This document shows, piece after piece, positions 9,048 to 17,148 of a DNA stretch of 64,000 bases. The notes under the pieces were generated by a model that saw only the letters and a program-made list of their open reading frames with translations, ran no database searches and was not told the origin of the DNA. This stretch comes from Vibrio tasmaniensis (GTDB taxonomy: Bacteria; Pseudomonadota; Gammaproteobacteria; Enterobacterales; Vibrionaceae). Each line of letters starts with the position of its first letter. Within the stretch, counting starts at the first letter, position 1. The stretch spans positions 2,170,001 through 2,234,000 of the forward strand of contig NZ_AP025510.1 in NCBI RefSeq assembly GCF_024347635.1, in the 5' to 3' direction. The position numbers and the translations under genes are program-made.

Positions 9048-9141
9048 TAAAGATGAACGCTGTTTACTTATAAAAACAACAAAGTCATCGCACAAATATG
9101 AGTCTTTGTGCAGCCTTTTATTGATCAAGATTGAGAACAAA

Positions 9142-11295
9142 ATGAAAACCGAAAAAGGAAGTTTCAAGCTTTCCACCGTTACGCTAGCGATTGTCGCAGC
9201 AAGCACAGTGTTTACAGCCCAAGCACAAGAATACACAACCGAAGAAAACATGGTGGTTGTCGCTAGCCGAACACCAAAAGCGATCAGCGATATTCCGGGA
9301 ACAGTTTGGTACATCGACGCAGATAAAATCGAACAGGAATACCGTGGTGGTAAATCACTAGGTGAGATTCTATCGGCGAGCATTCCCTCTTTAGATGTAA
9401 GCAGCGGCGCTCGTACTAACTATGGTCAGAATCTACGTGGCCGTAAGATGCTCGTGATGATTGATGGCGTATCACTGCAATCCTCTCGCCAAATCAGCCG
9501 CCACTTAGATTCAATTGACCCATTTAACATTGATCGCATCGAAGTGTTATCGGGTGCAACGTCTATCTACGGTGCCGGTGCTTCTGGTGGTGTCATCAAC
9601 ATCATCACCAAAAAAGCACAAGGTGAAGAGTTAGAATTCGAATCTTATGTCGGTGGCTCATCGGGCTTTAATTCAGGTGAAGATTTCGATTACAAAGTCG
9701 GTCAATCTATCTCTGGCGGTAACGACAAAGTTCAAGCCCGCTCTTCTGTGGTTTACACCGAGACACAAGGTGTATTCGATGCGGATGGTGATATTGTTAC
9801 TCCTGACATTTCACAAGGCTCACTGCAGTTCAACAAGACGGTAGATTTCCTGACAACTGTCGGCGTGAACCTGTCTGAGACCAAGAAGCTCAACTTCCTA
9901 GCACAATATTACGATAGCCAGCAGAACTCTCCTTACGGCCTATACATCACCGGACGCGACTTTGTTGACGTACGTAAAGGCTTTGACTCTGACCGTGAAC
10001 ATGGCACCGAACGTATTATGCTTAGCGCCTCTTACGTCGATGATCAGTTCCTTGGGCATCAGTTTATTGCTGAAGCTTCATACCGTAAAGAAGACCAAAC
10101 TTACACGCCTTACTTCCAATCTTCTGGTCAGCAAATTACCGATGTTATTTCATTAAAAACAGCACTGGCTAAGAGCTTCAATAAGTTCAATATTGTTTAT
10201 GGTATCGATGCGTATCAAGATCAGCTTGATAGCAATCAAGCGCTTTACGATCGCACCATTGCGAACAATTCAGGCAATTTAATTAACAAGACCTATGCAC
10301 AAGTGGGTCGCTATGCAGGTGTTAAAGTCAGCTCTATCGCGGGCTTTGTACAATCTGACTATGCGATCACCGATGATTGGACGGTGGAAGGTGGATTCCG
10401 CTACCAATACATCTCTAACAAGATTGATGATTTTGTCGGCTACAGCCAGCAGAAGAAAATTGCTGCAGGCAAAGGGAAAACAGCAGACGCAGTACCAGGT
10501 GGTGAAACTGATTACGGTGTTGGCTTATTTAACCTAGGTACGATCTACCACCTTAATAACGAGTCTCAAGTTTGGGCAAACTTCTCGCAGGGTTTCGACC
10601 TTGCAGACCCAGCTAAATACTACGGACAAGGCAGCTACAAACTCGTTGGCGATCACTGGAAACTCAACGACAGCATCAACGTTAATGACTCAAAAATGTC
10701 TGGTATCAAAACCAACAGCTTCGAGTTAGGTTACCGCCTTGATACTGGCGAGCTAAGCTTGCAAACCGCGGCTTACTACTCACAATCTGACAAATCAGTG
10801 AAGTACAACAGAAAGACACTGCTGATTGAAAACATCAATGACAAAAAACGAGTATACGGGCTAGAGGCGATGGCTTCTTACTGGGTACATGACAACATTC
10901 AACTGGGTGCTTCTGGTCACTACGTCACCTCTGAAGTGAAAGGTAACGACGGTTGGAAAGATGTATCTGCAGGAAGTGCAAGCACCTCTAAAGCGAGTGC
11001 TTGGGCAGGTTGGTATGACACAGACCTATCTGTAAAAGTACAAAGCCAAACTATGTTTGATTACGAAGACGACAAAAACAAACTTGATGGCTACACCGTG
11101 TTTGATCTAGTGAGTACCTATCAGCTTCCTGTCGGTAGTCTAGGTTTTGGTATTCAAAACTTACTGAACAAAGACTACACCACTGTTTGGGGTCAACGTG
11201 CTCAAATCCTTTACTCGTCTCATTACGACTCAGCAGCGTATGACTACAAAGGCCGCGGCCGTACTTACACTCTGAACTACCAAGTTAAGTACTAA
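9142..11295 (+). CDS. iutA: Ferric aerobactin outer-membrane receptor IutA (TonB-dependent)
   Basis: A 717-residue TonB-dependent receptor. I use the ATG at 9142; the upstream in-frame TTG at 9106 would put 12 residues ahead of an obvious signal peptide (cleavage after AQA, residue 28). The TonB box is EENMVVVAS (34-42). The plug shows RTNYGQNLRGR, VMIDGVSLQSSRQISR and DPFNIDRIEVLSGATSIYG. The barrel ends with QNLLNKDYTTVWGQRAQ and YKGRGRTYTLNYQV, closing in an aromatic C-terminal residue region. Many stretches match my recollection of E. coli IutA, including KIDDFVGY and AWANFSQGF-type motifs. It imports ferric aerobactin, then hands it to VatD. A terminator follows. Confidence 0.92.
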   Translation: MKTEKGSFKLSTVTLAIVAASTVFTAQAQEYTTEENMVVVASRTPKAISDIPGTVWYIDADKIEQEYRGGKSLGEILSASIPSLDVSSGARTNYGQNLRGRKMLVMIDGVSLQSSRQISRHLDSIDPFNIDRIEVLSGATSIYGAGASGGVINIITKKAQGEELEFESYVGGSSGFNSGEDFDYKVGQSISGGNDKVQARSSVVYTETQGVFDADGDIVTPDISQGSLQFNKTVDFLTTVGVNLSETKKLNFLAQYYDSQQNSPYGLYITGRDFVDVRKGFDSDREHGTERIMLSASYVDDQFLGHQFIAEASYRKEDQTYTPYFQSSGQQITDVISLKTALAKSFNKFNIVYGIDAYQDQLDSNQALYDRTIANNSGNLINKTYAQVGRYAGVKVSSIAGFVQSDYAITDDWTVEGGFRYQYISNKIDDFVGYSQQKKIAAGKGKTADAVPGGETDYGVGLFNLGTIYHLNNESQVWANFSQGFDLADPAKYYGQGSYKLVGDHWKLNDSINVNDSKMSGIKTNSFELGYRLDTGELSLQTAAYYSQSDKSVKYNRKTLLIENINDKKRVYGLEAMASYWVHDNIQLGASGHYVTSEVKGNDGWKDVSAGSASTSKASAWAGWYDTDLSVKVQSQTMFDYEDDKNKLDGYTVFDLVSTYQLPVGSLGFGIQNLLNKDYTTVWGQRAQILYSSHYDSAAYDYKGRGRTYTLNYQVKY

Positions 11296-11356
11296 TTAAT
11301 CGGTCTGCATAAGCTGAATTAGTCGCTTACTCTAAAGTGTGGGATAGCTAAAAGAC

Positions 11357-11387
11357 AAAAAGGGTTGGCAAACATGCCAACCCTTTT
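11357..11387. terminator. Terminator between iutA and the convergent membrane-protein gene
   Basis: AAAAGGGTTGGCA (11357-11369) pairs with TGCCAACCCTTTT (11375-11387) around a short loop. The A and T flanks let it work in both directions, ending iutA and the gene at 11436-11915. Confidence 0.85.
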
Positions 11388-11435
11388 CAATTGAGGGTTC
11401 ATTCCGAACTCCCCTATGTTTAACTCTACTTATGC

Positions 11436-11915
11436 TTAAGCTGTCTTTTCTTTCAAGTTTGATTCTTGTTTATCATCAAGCGCAAAGTAGATCTTCGATA
11501 CAATTACTTCAGCAATCAGAATCGTAAATACCACGGCGAAGAACGCCACTACACCGCCCCAAGGGCCTGTAAAACTCACCTTATCTCCGAACAGAAGGTT
11601 AATCGCTTCTAGCATCACGAACTTTGAACCCACCAAGATGATGTAAGTCGTGATGGCGCGATAAACCTTAGGCGCGGTACCCGGTTTACTTTTGAAGTGC
11701 TCAGCAATCTTGTGCTCTAAGCCAATAGAGAGCTTCAACAATAACTGCAGTAATAACGCTGCTATCAAAGAAATAGTGAAAGACTCAATGTTGACGAAGT
11801 CCCAGTACTCATCGAAAAAGTTAAGTACCACTAAGTCCACCAGCACAGCTAACGTGTAACCTACAAATAGACGTTGTGGTGTGTTGAACCCGTAAACTTT
11901 GTCTGATTTAGTCAT
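11436..11915 (-). CDS. Predicted inner-membrane protein, function unknown
   Basis: A 159-residue protein with about four hydrophobic segments (FVGYTLAVLVDLVVLNFF, IESFTISLIAALLLQLLL, ITTYIILVGSKFVMLEAI, GVVAFFAVVFTILIAEVIV). I choose the ATG at 11915, which is preceded by GAGAGAGACAG; longer in-frame starts add a non-membrane leader. No enzymatic motif is visible. It converges on iutA and shares its terminator, so it is not part of the iron locus. I do not recognise the family. Confidence 0.7.
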   Translation of the reverse strand: MTKSDKVYGFNTPQRLFVGYTLAVLVDLVVLNFFDEYWDFVNIESFTISLIAALLLQLLLKLSIGLEHKIAEHFKSKPGTAPKVYRAITTYIILVGSKFVMLEAINLLFGDKVSFTGPWGGVVAFFAVVFTILIAEVIVSKIYFALDDKQESNLKEKTA

Positions 11916-12322
11916 TCTGTCTCTCTCTAATTTGATAAGTCGCCTTGATTTGAAATACATCTTAGCGCTCGAAAAGGAGCAAAACTTACCATTTTGTGAC
12001 ACCACCAAGATTCATTATTCAAATTAATGATTCGACAGAAATCCCCCCTATTTCTCTTATAAAGAAAAAAGTGCGGAGGATGAAATCATTAATGTTCAGG
12101 GTGGCACAGTCACTCCCTAAGGCTGATATTTTCCATAGGTATCCACTTTCGAGAAAAAAAATCACGCCCACACACCAACGCCTGAACCAGTCACTTCTTC
12201 CGTTGCACATAAAATCTAATTATATGATTTATATAAATTATCTATCTGTCAGCCCTATCTATTCGAGAGGCGAGCCAACGACAGAACCGCGATTTTAGTG
12301 CCTAATCCCCCCCAGCTCACAA
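11916..12322. other. Intergenic region ahead of the ArsP-type permease
   Basis: About 400 A+T-rich bases between divergent genes. TATGATTTATATAAATTAT around 12222-12240 is a promoter-like stretch pointing toward the permease. A run of seven C precedes the permease start. Forward and reverse open frames here have no plausible ribosome sites or protein-like composition. Confidence 0.5.
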
Positions 12323-13309
12323 ATGCATACTTGCACAGACGTGCATGTGATCATATTATCCAGCTTCTTTCACTTGCTAGAGATTCCAATTTTGGATACT
12401 AAATTATTAATTGCGTTTAACGAGTTCTTTTATGTAGCGAAAGGCTTAGTCCTTATCATCGCCATCGTGTCACTGCTAACTGGCATCATGCGTGAATACA
12501 TCCCTCAAGAAAAACTCCAAGCAACGCTAACTAAACACGACAAATGGGGAACCCTATTGGGCGCGCTGTTTGGCATGTTGACGCCATTTTGTAGTGCAGC
12601 GGTTGTACCTGTCACCATGGCAATGGCATCGATGGGCGCATCATTGGGTACGGTAATGAGCTTCATCATCTCGGCGCCACTGTGTAACTTCATTGTGTTG
12701 GCGATGGTGTATGCCGCGTTCGGATTGAAGATTACCGTTGTGTACTTCTTAGTAACGTTTACCGCAGCGGTACTGGGTGGCTACTTGATCTCCAAGTCGC
12801 CTTGGAGAAATGAAATCAAACGAGCCGACGAACTGGAAGACAGCAAAGGAAAAGGATGCAGCAGCAACGCTTCAACCTGTGGCGGAGCACCCTCTTCTGC
12901 ATCAAGAATGCGTAATGCTATGGGCGGCGCTTGGTCTCTGTTCAAACGAATCATCCCATACGTATTGTTGGGTGCGGCAATCAGCGGATTCTCTGCGGTT
13001 TACCTGCCTGCTGATCTAGTTGAGAAGTACGTCGGTGGCGATAGCTTCCAATCGATAGTGGTGGCTTCATTGATTGGTATTCCACTTTACCTACGTATTG
13101 AAATGGCAATACCGCTACTTAACGTATTAATTGCTAAGGGAATGGGCTTAGGCGCGGCACTTGCATTAATTATCGGTGGTACTGGTGCAAGTTTGCCTGA
13201 AATCGCGCTAGTATCAGCAGTTCTAAAAAGAAAAGCCGTAATCGCGTTTGTTGGAATCGTTCTAACCACCGCCGTCGTTGGTGGCGCCATCTTCCAATAC
13301 GTTGTGTAG
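12323..13309 (+). CDS. ArsP/DUF318-type permease (possible organoarsenical or metal efflux)
   Basis: A 328-residue inner-membrane protein of the predicted-permease family PF03773. The signature TPFCSAAVVPV with a conserved Cys is near residue 90, followed by SAPLCNF. There are eight or so helices in two groups, divided by a hydrophilic loop with a Cys-containing KGCSSNASTCGG segment that could bind metal. Family members include ArsP, which exports trivalent methylated arsenicals. The ArsR gene 86 bases downstream supports metal or metalloid response. The ATG at 12323 lacks a ribosome site and is followed by a palindrome (12329-12348); a TTG at 12392 behind AGAG is a credible alternative giving 305 residues. 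Confidence 0.8.
   Translation: MHTCTDVHVIILSSFFHLLEIPILDTKLLIAFNEFFYVAKGLVLIIAIVSLLTGIMREYIPQEKLQATLTKHDKWGTLLGALFGMLTPFCSAAVVPVTMAMASMGASLGTVMSFIISAPLCNFIVLAMVYAAFGLKITVVYFLVTFTAAVLGGYLISKSPWRNEIKRADELEDSKGKGCSSNASTCGGAPSSASRMRNAMGGAWSLFKRIIPYVLLGAAISGFSAVYLPADLVEKYVGGDSFQSIVVASLIGIPLYLRIEMAIPLLNVLIAKGMGLGAALALIIGGTGASLPEIALVSAVLKRKAVIAFVGIVLTTAVVGGAIFQYVV
12329..12348. promoter_or_regulatory. Palindrome at the permease 5' end, candidate ArsR operator
   Basis: ACTTGCAC (12329-12336), spacer AGAC, then GTGCATGT (12341-12348): 7 of 8 arm positions pair. It falls six bases after the assumed ATG, which is an odd place for a codon run but a good place for an operator if translation starts later at 12392. 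The regulator would be the adjacent ArsR protein. Confidence 0.45.
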
Positions 13310-13395
13310 AGGCTTACACTTTGTAAAAACGACAAAATAGAAACTTCGCGCTGCTCGTATTGAGTGGCGCTATTCGTTGAAAAGGTAAACACCAC

Positions 13396-13785
13396 GTGGA
13401 TGAAAAATACATTGATGCATTAAAAGCCCTGTCGGAACCCAATCGCTTACGATTATTCTGGCTGTTTCTGCATGTTGATGAATGTATGGCGGTGGCTGAA
13501 GCCATGGACATCATTGGTGAGACTCAATACAACGTCTCGCGTAACCTAAAAATGCTCTACAAAGCTGGCCTGCTCAACCACGAAAAGAAAGGTAAATGGG
13601 TGTTCTACACATTAAAAGAACAAAACGCCCCTCACTGCAAAGCCTTGGTTGATTCCGTCAGACACTTACCGGAAGACGACTTCAAAGAAGTAGTGAAACG
13701 TTGCCTGATTCGTTTATCAATGAGAGTAGATGGCGAATGTGTCATTGGCCCAGACAGCGAAGTGTGGCACAGCAAAATTAAGTAA
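13396..13785 (+). CDS. ArsR/SmtB-family transcriptional regulator
   Basis: A 129-residue winged-helix repressor starting with GTG (13396). The DNA-binding helices cover ~35-60 (MDIIGETQYNVSRNLKMLYKAGLL) and the wing ~62-75 (HEKKGKWVFYTL). Cys residues at 34 and 80, and near the C-terminus, could bind metal, but the classic ELCVCDL motif is replaced by DECMAVAEAMDI, so the sensing site would be non-standard. It follows the permease gene by 86 bases and probably forms one operon with it, acting as its local repressor. Confidence 0.82.
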   Translation: MDEKYIDALKALSEPNRLRLFWLFLHVDECMAVAEAMDIIGETQYNVSRNLKMLYKAGLLNHEKKGKWVFYTLKEQNAPHCKALVDSVRHLPEDDFKEVVKRCLIRLSMRVDGECVIGPDSEVWHSKIK

Positions 13786-13833
13786 TACCAAATAAATAAG
13801 CGATACCGAACAACTGAAGGGATGTCGTGAAGT

Positions 13834-14280
13834 ATGAATAAATACACTCAACAAGAGCTTGATTCTATTCTTGAACAACACAAATTATGGCTAGAAAACC
13901 AAGGTGGCGAACGAGCACAATTGCGTAATGCCGACCTAAGTAATCTAGCGCTTCAAAACATCGACCTGCGTTGTGCCAACCTAATTCGCACCAATTTTAG
14001 TGGTACGGATATGTCGGGCAGTAACATGAGTGAAGCGGATATCACCTACGCCAATTTCAGCCACGCGACTCTGAATAACGCGATTTTCCAAGACGCGGAT
14101 TTACGCAACGCCGACATGAGCAACACACAAATGCACAACGTCGATTTACTGCGAGCCGACTTGTTTCGCACTGACTTCAACAATGCTCAAGTTAATGACG
14201 AAGCGTTCAAACGCATCGACATCCGCAACACCATTATTGAATTGCGTAACCCTAATCAGCAGTGCTTCACCTCTGAGTAA
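13834..14280 (+). CDS. Pentapeptide-repeat protein
   Basis: A 148-residue soluble protein. From about residue 28 to 125 it follows the A(D/N)LXX pentapeptide pattern (LRNADLSNLAL, LRCANLIRTNFSG, ADITYANFSHATL, ADLRNADMSNTQM, DLLRADLFRTDFNN), which folds as a right-handed quadrilateral beta-helix. The N-terminal ~27 residues are helical and charged. Qnr-type gyrase protectors have two domains and over 200 residues, so this is too short for a standard Qnr. Cellular role unknown. It lies 48 bases after the arsR gene on the same strand. Confidence 0.82.
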   Translation: MNKYTQQELDSILEQHKLWLENQGGERAQLRNADLSNLALQNIDLRCANLIRTNFSGTDMSGSNMSEADITYANFSHATLNNAIFQDADLRNADMSNTQMHNVDLLRADLFRTDFNNAQVNDEAFKRIDIRNTIIELRNPNQQCFTSE

Positions 14281-14327
14281 GGCTAGGCACAGTTTTATTG
14301 CTACTATTAAACACAGGTTGTTGATTT

Positions 14328-15587
14328 ATGGATAAAATTGGAATGAGGCAATTCATTACTGGACGATTATTTTTCGTACTGTTATTCAGTGTTGTGCTAT
14401 CAGGGTGTGGTAATTTTAGAAATCTATCTAATGAGATAGACGCAATTGATGCCTATACCGACCAGTACCAAATCATTCTGACCGAACCTGCGTCGGGCTC
14501 AGCCGTCGTTATTCAACAGATAAAAGATATCAATAAAAGCGAAGTTGATGGCTACGACGGCATAATAGATAGCGACAGTATTCAATTGCAGCTATCTAGA
14601 AAAATACACTACCTACTTGTCTTTGATGATAAAAACCAAGATTTAACCCTACAGGCTGACGAACCATTCAGTGTCGTTAATCTGCATGATCACCAAGACA
14701 ATTCTACAGTAAGAATTTCACTCGCCATTGACGAAAACAAAGCGCCCAGAGCCTTTGTTAATCACTCACTGTCCTCTTTACTGAAAGTGGAATTGGATCT
14801 TGTCGATATAGGCACCGTGGTGAGTTTAACGGATCCGCCCTTTAAGCGAGAAAACGCTAAGCTCGGCATGTGGCAGCCAGTAACATTCTTTTTTGAAGGG
14901 AATGCTGGACTCTACTTTTTGTCGGAATACGACCCAACTAAAATCCCTATCCTATTTGTACATGGTATCAACGCAACCGCTTTAGATTTTGCTCCATTAA
15001 TCGAAAAAATAGATCAATCTAAATACCAAATATGGGTATTCAACTACCCTTCTGGCTTATCTCTGGTTTTAAGTTCGAAAGGCTTGAATAACCTGCTGCA
15101 TACCATAGTGACGGAATACAAGATCCAACAATTACACGTGGTGGCACACAGCATGGGCGGGCTGATCGTGGCAAACAGTGTTCGTCAGTGCCAAATCGGA
15201 CAGTTATGCAATTTTGTCAGCAGCATCACCACCATATCTTCCCCGTTTGGTGGTGTGGCATCCGCCAAGCAAGGGGTTGAATACTCCCCTATCGTGATGC
15301 CAGCTTGGGTAGATTTAAATCCAGACGGAAAATTTATCGCCGAGTTATTTGGTAGTAAGACTAAAAACCATACCCCGCACTTTTTAGCGTTTGGATACAA
15401 TTCGGGGGAGTTATTTAATACCAACAGTAATGATGGCGTAATTGACCTATCAAGCCAGCTTTCGCGACCAGCTCAATTGAACGCCGACCAAATTTTCGGG
15501 TACGACGAAAATCATTTAAGTATCTTAGACAACGACGACTTGTTTGAAGATCTTTCTGAGTTTTGGTTGAGGACTGAACAAGAATAG
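14328..15587 (+). CDS. Lipoprotein with alpha/beta-hydrolase (lipase-like) domain
   Basis: A 419-residue predicted lipoprotein: hydrophobic leader with lipobox LSGC (Cys27). Residues ~45-165 look like a beta-rich N-terminal domain. From ~205 an alpha/beta-hydrolase begins, with the oxyanion region ILFVHGINATALDF, the nucleophile elbow AHSMGG (Ser275), and candidate triad partners in NSNDGVIDL and DENHLSIL. Related proteins act on ester lipids (PGAP1/lipase-like). Attachment to the outer membrane is inferred from the lipobox; substrate unknown. Confidence 0.75.
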   Translation: MDKIGMRQFITGRLFFVLLFSVVLSGCGNFRNLSNEIDAIDAYTDQYQIILTEPASGSAVVIQQIKDINKSEVDGYDGIIDSDSIQLQLSRKIHYLLVFDDKNQDLTLQADEPFSVVNLHDHQDNSTVRISLAIDENKAPRAFVNHSLSSLLKVELDLVDIGTVVSLTDPPFKRENAKLGMWQPVTFFFEGNAGLYFLSEYDPTKIPILFVHGINATALDFAPLIEKIDQSKYQIWVFNYPSGLSLVLSSKGLNNLLHTIVTEYKIQQLHVVAHSMGGLIVANSVRQCQIGQLCNFVSSITTISSPFGGVASAKQGVEYSPIVMPAWVDLNPDGKFIAELFGSKTKNHTPHFLAFGYNSGELFNTNSNDGVIDLSSQLSRPAQLNADQIFGYDENHLSILDNDDLFEDLSEFWLRTEQE

Positions 15588-15788
15588 CGTCCATTACTTC
15601 ATGGATACGAGGGGATGCTTAAAGGTATAAATACACTCCCATAAATTCAGACGCAGAACTCCACAGTAAAAGGAAGCCACTTTTATAGGCTTCTAACCTA
15701 GGTTCTTCCCGAACATCACTCCAATTCAACGATCTTTAAAGATCTTGCGATCCTCACTTTTGTTGTATATTATCCACACAATAAATTG

Positions 15789-15808
15789 CAGACCGGATAG
15801 TCGGTCTG
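15789..15808. promoter_or_regulatory. TetR-type operator ahead of the tetR gene
   Basis: CAGACCG (15789-15795), six-base spacer, CGGTCTG (15802-15808): a perfect 7-bp inverted repeat ending 21 bases before the ATG at 15830. The GACC/GGTC arms resemble operators of several TetR repressors, and the position suggests autoregulation. A separate perfect palindrome, GATCTTTAAAGATC, lies at 15731-15744. Confidence 0.65.
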
Positions 15809-15829
15809 TAAAATAATTGAGTGAATTCC

Positions 15830-16396
15830 ATGGACAAGAAGCAGCAAGCAATCCAAGCCGCGATTGAATTATTCGCGACACAAGGCTTTGAAAAAACGTC
15901 TATCGCACAGGTGTGTGAAACAGCGAAAGTATCGAAGGGCTTAGTTTTTCATCATTTTAAAAATAAAGATGACCTACTAAGACAAGTGTTTGTTCGCATG
16001 GCAGAGATCATTAGTGAGGTCAGAGAAAGTGTTGACCTATCTAGTGAAGGAATGTCGGTAAAAGAGAGGTTCATTAACCTTATTGAGCACATCTTCTTGT
16101 CGATGGCCGAACCACAACAAAAACTGTTTTATCAGTTGGATTACCAAGTGAAATGTCAGCCATCGTTGAGGCTGATCTTGAAAGACCTGTTGGACGAACG
16201 CTATCAACTGATGATGCAGTCTTTCGAGGTCATTCTATGTGATATTCCCAATGCCAACAGCATTGTCGATAGCCACATGTTAATCGCCGATATCGATGGT
16301 ATCGCACTCAATTACTTGTTCTCGGATGGTGATTACCCGTTAGAACAAGTTAAAGAACGCTTCATCGCTAAGTACTTACTGCTGCTGGATTTATAA
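15830..16396 (+). CDS. TetR/AcrR-family transcriptional regulator
   Basis: A 188-residue repressor. The TetR helix-turn-helix occupies residues ~8-50 (AIELFATQGFEKTSIAQV ... KGLVFHHFKNKDDLL). The C-terminal helical domain, which binds the inducer, resembles no specific member I can name. An in-frame GTG at 15821 adds three residues; ATG 15830 is preferred. The inverted repeat at 15789-15808 is the probable self-operator. The GNAT gene follows 113 bases later and may be co-regulated. Confidence 0.85.
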   Translation: MDKKQQAIQAAIELFATQGFEKTSIAQVCETAKVSKGLVFHHFKNKDDLLRQVFVRMAEIISEVRESVDLSSEGMSVKERFINLIEHIFLSMAEPQQKLFYQLDYQVKCQPSLRLILKDLLDERYQLMMQSFEVILCDIPNANSIVDSHMLIADIDGIALNYLFSDGDYPLEQVKERFIAKYLLLLDL

Positions 16397-16509
16397 GTAC
16401 CTCGCTTAAAAGCTCAATAAAACGCAGCTAGCTATCTCAAGTAACTTTCTATTTAAAGTATCTATCAGAAAACGCTAGCAAAAAACAATTTAAGTTAGGA
16501 ATTTTTCAA

Positions 16510-17016
16510 ATGAAAACACCTTATGAAATTCAATACCAAGCTTTCGCCGCTGCTGGCGGGCTTTACGACGAACGCCATGCAAAACTGTACGCAGAATTTG
16601 CCGACGATCTTATTGCCGACGGCAGCTTTTCTATCGTGCATGAAGGCGTAGCACACGCATGCTATACCCCAATCACTGTAGACGCAGCACCACATTTGAA
16701 GTGTTATATATTGGCACCGTTAGCGGTATTGCCAGAGTATCAAGGCAAAGGTTACGCGACACGATTAATGGAAGAAGCCGAGAAGCAACTCGACGCTGAC
16801 GTTATCTTCGTGATGGGCGACCCTATCCACTACGGAAACCGTTACAACACGCCACATAATGTTCTTCCACCAGTAAAAACACTTGCACCTCTAGAGTGCT
16901 GGTTCGCTAAAGCACTCACCCCTGGCGCATTAGATGAAGTAGGTGAATCAACCTCAAGCATCACAGGCCCTTACGCAAGCGAGCTGATGTGGGGACACCC
17001 AAGCGAGCAAGTTTAA
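16510..17016 (+). CDS. GNAT-family N-acetyltransferase
   Basis: A 168-residue acetyl-CoA-dependent transferase. The acetyl-CoA pyrophosphate-binding motif A is visible around residue 75-90: LAVLPEYQGKGYATRLMEEAE (core Q-G-K-G-Y-A). AGGA lies about nine bases upstream of the ATG. Small-molecule or protein substrate unknown; this GNAT branch often carries a C-terminal GALDEVGE-type segment, here near residue 138. A strong terminator follows. Confidence 0.82.
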   Translation: MKTPYEIQYQAFAAAGGLYDERHAKLYAEFADDLIADGSFSIVHEGVAHACYTPITVDAAPHLKCYILAPLAVLPEYQGKGYATRLMEEAEKQLDADVIFVMGDPIHYGNRYNTPHNVLPPVKTLAPLECWFAKALTPGALDEVGESTSSITGPYASELMWGHPSEQV

Positions 17017-17031
17017 GGTAAATCAGATACG

Positions 17032-17063
17032 AAAAATGGAACGCTCAGGCGTTCCATTTTTTT
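17032..17063 (+). terminator. Terminator after the GNAT gene
   Basis: AAATGGAACGC pairs with GCGTTCCATTT around a TCAG loop, followed by a T run. A standard intrinsic terminator 15 bases past the stop. Confidence 0.88.
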
Positions 17064-17148
17064 GGGTGAATCGAAATACTCTAGGTTCTGATGCAAAAAA
17101 TCGAGCTAAGATGTCTTAGCTCGATGTTTATTAACCTAAAGTAATTAC

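Larger units (their letters stand above)
8521..9141. other. Long regulatory intergenic region between iutR and iutA
   Basis: About 620 bases without a convincing gene. It holds a large inverted repeat (8602-8654), a run of eight C (8750-8758), a Fur-box-like site (8830-8844), a stop-ended reading frame of ~45 residues at 8840-8973 with no start codon (ending YKLERYRDEYVWGHR) that may be a gene remnant, and a 15-bp direct repeat (9017-9047) that could be the IutR operator. Short open frames on both strands around 8624-8849 lack ribosome sites and run over the inverted repeat, so I do not call them genes. Confidence 0.6.

Noticed and set aside
11996..12298. Forward 100-codon open frame upstream of the permease
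   Set aside because: Amino-acid composition is not protein-like, and the start has no ribosome site; a promoter-like stretch lies inside it.
13834..14280. Pentapeptide protein considered as a Qnr quinolone-resistance protein
   Set aside because: At 148 residues it is too short for the two-domain Qnr layout.
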